A stretch of DNA of 64,000 nt, taken from the NCBI GenBank assembly GCA_030386875.1, contig JASJYW010000026.1:15022246-15086245 (forward strand), given 5' to 3'. The notes under the pieces were generated by a model. That model was given only the letters and a program-made list of their open reading frames with translations. It searched no databases and was not told the DNA's origin. The stretch's first letter is position 1. Every line of letters begins with the position of its first letter. This document shows positions 61,271-64,000 of the stretch, one piece after another. Position numbers and translations under genes: made by a program. The stretch is from Morinoia aosen (taxonomy: Eukaryota > Arthropoda > Malacostraca > Amphipoda > Talitridae).

Positions 61271-63620
61271 CCCATTCCGTACCATCGGGATTTTAAAGTC
61301 CCACTTTTTTAACATGAATATTTCAATGTTTTTCGATGTTTTTCACGAGCAGTAATAATATAATGGCCGGGGTAGAAGTACTCAATATTTATAGACTTGG
61401 AGCCGGAAGTGACCTCATCCCTTTGCACACGAAGTTTCAGAATATCGCATAAAAAAAGGAGTATTGGGAGCGGCTGCAAAGTCAAGTTTCTCCTCTACAA
61501 GTTGATAATTTCAACTAATGGTTTTGTTCTCATTGACACGTTTTGTACCTAGTATTTATCCGTGAAAAGTTTTATACTGAAAAATTTATTTATATGCTAA
61601 TAATCGTCAATTGAAATTTGTGGGACTTCAAAGTCCCGGTGGGTTTCCGATGGCTCAGTGATTTTTTTCTTGCGCTTTTTCAAGTCTTCCCGTTTTGACC
61701 AAGCGTTCTATCATACAGTATAATTGTTTCAAGTCGAAAAACCTCAATACAAATGAAATTCTAGACCTGCGCTTCGCCTCCGACGACGTGTTGGAGGAAA
61801 AGAACACAGAGGAGTACCGAGTGTACCTTCAATCGCCTGAACAGATTGGCGACACTGACTGTAACGACGATGATGACGAGGATGTTGAGAATGTTCAATC
61901 TGTGAACCCAGATGTCCTGCCTCGCATCATTCTACTTCCTCTTCCTGAATTGGGCCAAGTGGCCACCAAGACGCCCCAGATTATTGGTATGAGGGAAATT
62001 GACACTGACGACGAGAGTGACACCAGTCCCGCCAGAGGGGATCACTTGGAAGATAACGAGACAGAGCAGAGAGAAGGAGAGCAGTGAGGTACAGCTGATG
62101 CGACTGCTCGTCGAGGCAGAGCTGCACATCAGCCCGTCGTACCCGAGGTGATATTGCCCGTGAGGGCAAATTACCACAGGCTGAACCTCAGCCTAAGGAT
62201 GACGACGGCTGGCATAAGTAGGACAAAAAGAAAGTTGGCACTGAGATCCTTGAGTTCAAGTTGGACGAGGTTAACCCGAACTGGCAGCACCTTCAGAGCA
62301 TTGTTATTGACTCCCCCCATACGGTTCAACAAATAGATGATGCCACATGAGTTCATGGAGCAGGTCGTTGAGCAGTCAAGGCTCTATGCCAAACAGCCCA
62401 AAAGCAAGACGTGGGCCAAATGGCAGAACGGTCTAACCGTGAACAATGTGCGTATCGTCGAGGGGAGTCATGATGCTCTCTCGGTATAACTCTCTGCCCT
62501 CCCGCCCCCTCTACTGAGAGCAGAGGGACGACGTGTACTACAAAATTGTTGCGGAAAACATCAGCAAAATCAAGTTTGAAGGGATTCTCAGTTGCCTTCA
62601 CTATGCAGACAATTGTCAAGCCAATGATGTCAGATACTAGAAGATCCGGCCAATCTTCAACAATCTCAACAAGCAGGCCTCCAAATACACCAACCTCATC
62701 CGCTTCTTTTCCATCTCTGTCTTTTCCCTTCTCTGATCGCCACAATACAAAGCAGTTCATCAGGGCAAGCCAATCAGGTTCGGCATCAAGGTGTGGGTTA
62801 TCTGTTCAGCTGACGGCCTGGGTTTTACTTTGAGCCCTACTGGGGGCCGACACCGCCATCGTCGACATCGGGCTCGGCCAGGGTTCCAACATGGTAATGA
62901 GGAAGTTGAGAAAGCCGGCGTGCAGCGTGGCTATGCGATATACTTCGAATACTTGCTCACCTCTTTCCCCCTGCTGCAGAAGTTGCCAAACCTTGGCATT
63001 GGGGGAACAGGGCCCATCCGAAAGCACAATCTTCTCCGCGTGCTCCTCCCCGATGCTAAAACTGCCTAGAAGATAGAGGGGCGCCTCTAGATGTGTATAC
63101 AAGGAGGACGAGGTATGAACGGTCTGGAGGGATAACAGGCTGTCTACGTGGCGAGCAACATCCACAACGTGACCAAGAAATCCGAGGAAAGGGCGATGAA
63201 CCCAGCCAATGGTAAGCCAAAAGGTACTGCAAAGAAGCCGGCGAACAGGTCTTCATCAACAGGCCTGACTTGATCGCTCATCAACAAGCAGGTCAGTAAG
63301 TAGACCTGCTGGACTAGATTGTGGCCCTGTACCGCTGCTCAGTCAAAAAAAAAGAATGGGTGGTTTGGCTTTGTCCCCTGGTCCGTCAATGTAGCGGCCA
63401 TAAACGCCTGACGCCTGAGGAACATGGCACTCACAGCACGTGGAATTGCCTTCAGCAAGTGTCAGCACACCCATCTCAACTGTATGAGGAATCTGGTGGA
63501 GGGGCTCGTCAAGTGCCACGGTAAGTATTCCCTCACCCATCCTAGGCAGATGTGTCTACGCCGCTGCACAATAAGCTGAAGATGTTCACGAAACTCTTCA
63601 CCGACGTGAGGTACGACAAC
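61271..63620 (+). mobile_element. piggyBac-like element, right copy, lacking its 3' end
   Basis: Starts CCCATTCCGTACCATCGGGA after TTGA (61267-61270) and follows the left copy base for base until GGTACGACAAC at 63620. There it changes to CATGGTGACTACTG. The 3' TIR, the C-terminal Cys-rich tail and 553 bp are missing from the window. Confidence 0.8.
61695..63620 (+). pseudogene. piggyBac transposase relic, right copy, interrupted
   Basis: Acidic N-terminus 61695-62087, then broken frames holding EFMEQVVEQSRLYAKQ, KFEGILSCLHYADN, GKPIRFGIKVWVICSADG, FEYLLTSFPLLQKLPNLGI and GFVPWSVNVAAINA. The homology ends in TDVRYDN at 63620. Relative to the left copy there is a further 1-base deletion near 62937 (TATGCGATATAC versus TATGCAGATATAC), showing continued decay. 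Confidence 0.75.
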
Positions 63621-64000
63621 CATGGTGACTACTGATATTTCATTTCCAAATTTTACTACTTTTTACTACTTTTTACTACCTTCAACGGCAAAAAATTACT
63701 ACCTTTTTTCACACAATGAATGTTGTCCAAATGTCCAGAGGTAAGTAATTGGCCTATAATGAGAAATTTGAGTCAATAATATACGCAATACCAAAGGTTC
63801 AAAAAAAGCTCCAAGTTTCTCAATACTTAAAATACTTGATACTAAATGGAGCAACCGAAGCTTTACGGCAAAAAAGTTTCCTAAATTCCTTAGGTACCCC
63901 CATCCTAAATGGACTCTAACAAAAGTTTGGCAAAGACCTTGTCTCAACATCTTTCAACTATGAGGGCAACAGTTCATCATATGGAAAAAATAAACTGACT
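63621..64000. other. Right flank, possible start of another transposon
   Basis: The sequence starts CATGGTGACTACTGATATTT and contains three tandem TTTTACTAC(T/C) units (63651-63680), then AAAATTACTACC. The abrupt change inside a coding relic and a CA-x-GGTG-like start suggest a transposon end, but the other end is outside the window. A short frame MNVVQMSR followed by GAG|GTAAGTAA near 63717-63747 looks like a small exon with a donor. No homology to 18914-19466 is seen. Confidence 0.35.

Larger units (their letters stand above)
54884..63620 (-). repeat. Right arm of the inverted duplication
   Basis: Reverse complement of 19467-28185, 8737 bases against 8719. Part of the length difference is an extra 17-base unit (AGTAATATAAAGCATAG) around 56350-56386, present once fewer in the left arm. 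It contains mirrored copies of Tc1, the two small ORFs, the family A repeat and most of the piggyBac relic. Confidence 0.9.

Overview
The window is arthropod-like, probably insect, repeat-dominated nuclear DNA with no convincing intact host gene. The evidence is AT-rich non-coding flanks, short CCTAA (insect telomere type) tracts, decayed Tc1, piggyBac, PIF/Harbinger and hAT-like transposons, and a very long 119-bp satellite. There is no bacterial gene density and no operon. The species cannot be named from the sequence.

Layout. 1-18909 is AT-rich unique-looking DNA carrying old repeats: an inverted-repeat element with a CCTAA tract (5227-5743), scattered members of one unnamed dispersed repeat family, a PIF/Harbinger transposase fragment (9222-9530), and a hAT-like TIR element (14355-15411) nested inside a family member. 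18914-21816 is a complete but dead piggyBac element whose ends can be read: CCCATTCC TIRs, with TTAA on one side and TCAA on the other. From 19467 to 28185 the DNA forms the left arm of a huge inverted repeat. It carries most of the piggyBac relic, a dispersed-family copy, two small unrecognised ORFs and a Tc1 (DD34E) element. The right arm, 54884-63620, is its reverse complement at roughly 95-99% identity judged by eye on samples.

Between the arms lies a tandem satellite with a 119-bp monomer (about 51% GC, 11 CpG per unit). About 156 units run in one orientation (28186-46780), then 500 N (46781-47280), then about 64 units run in the opposite orientation (47281-54883). Both arrays join their arm at the same arm base and at nearly the same monomer phase. 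However, the two arrays carry different diagnostic monomer variants and different higher-order duplications (18, 39 and 34 monomers in the forward array; 33 and 20 in the reverse).

Reading. The most striking object is the arm-satellite-gap-satellite-arm palindrome. It may be a true inverted duplication with fast array turnover. It may instead be two copies or haplotypes of one locus scaffolded head to head across a placeholder gap. The right arm stops inside the piggyBac coding region, either at a rearrangement breakpoint or at a younger transposon insertion starting at 63621. The peptides repeated through the satellite are by-products of the repeat, not genes. The only ORF with unusual conservation is the 92-codon ORF at 23144-23422, whose translation is identical in both arms.
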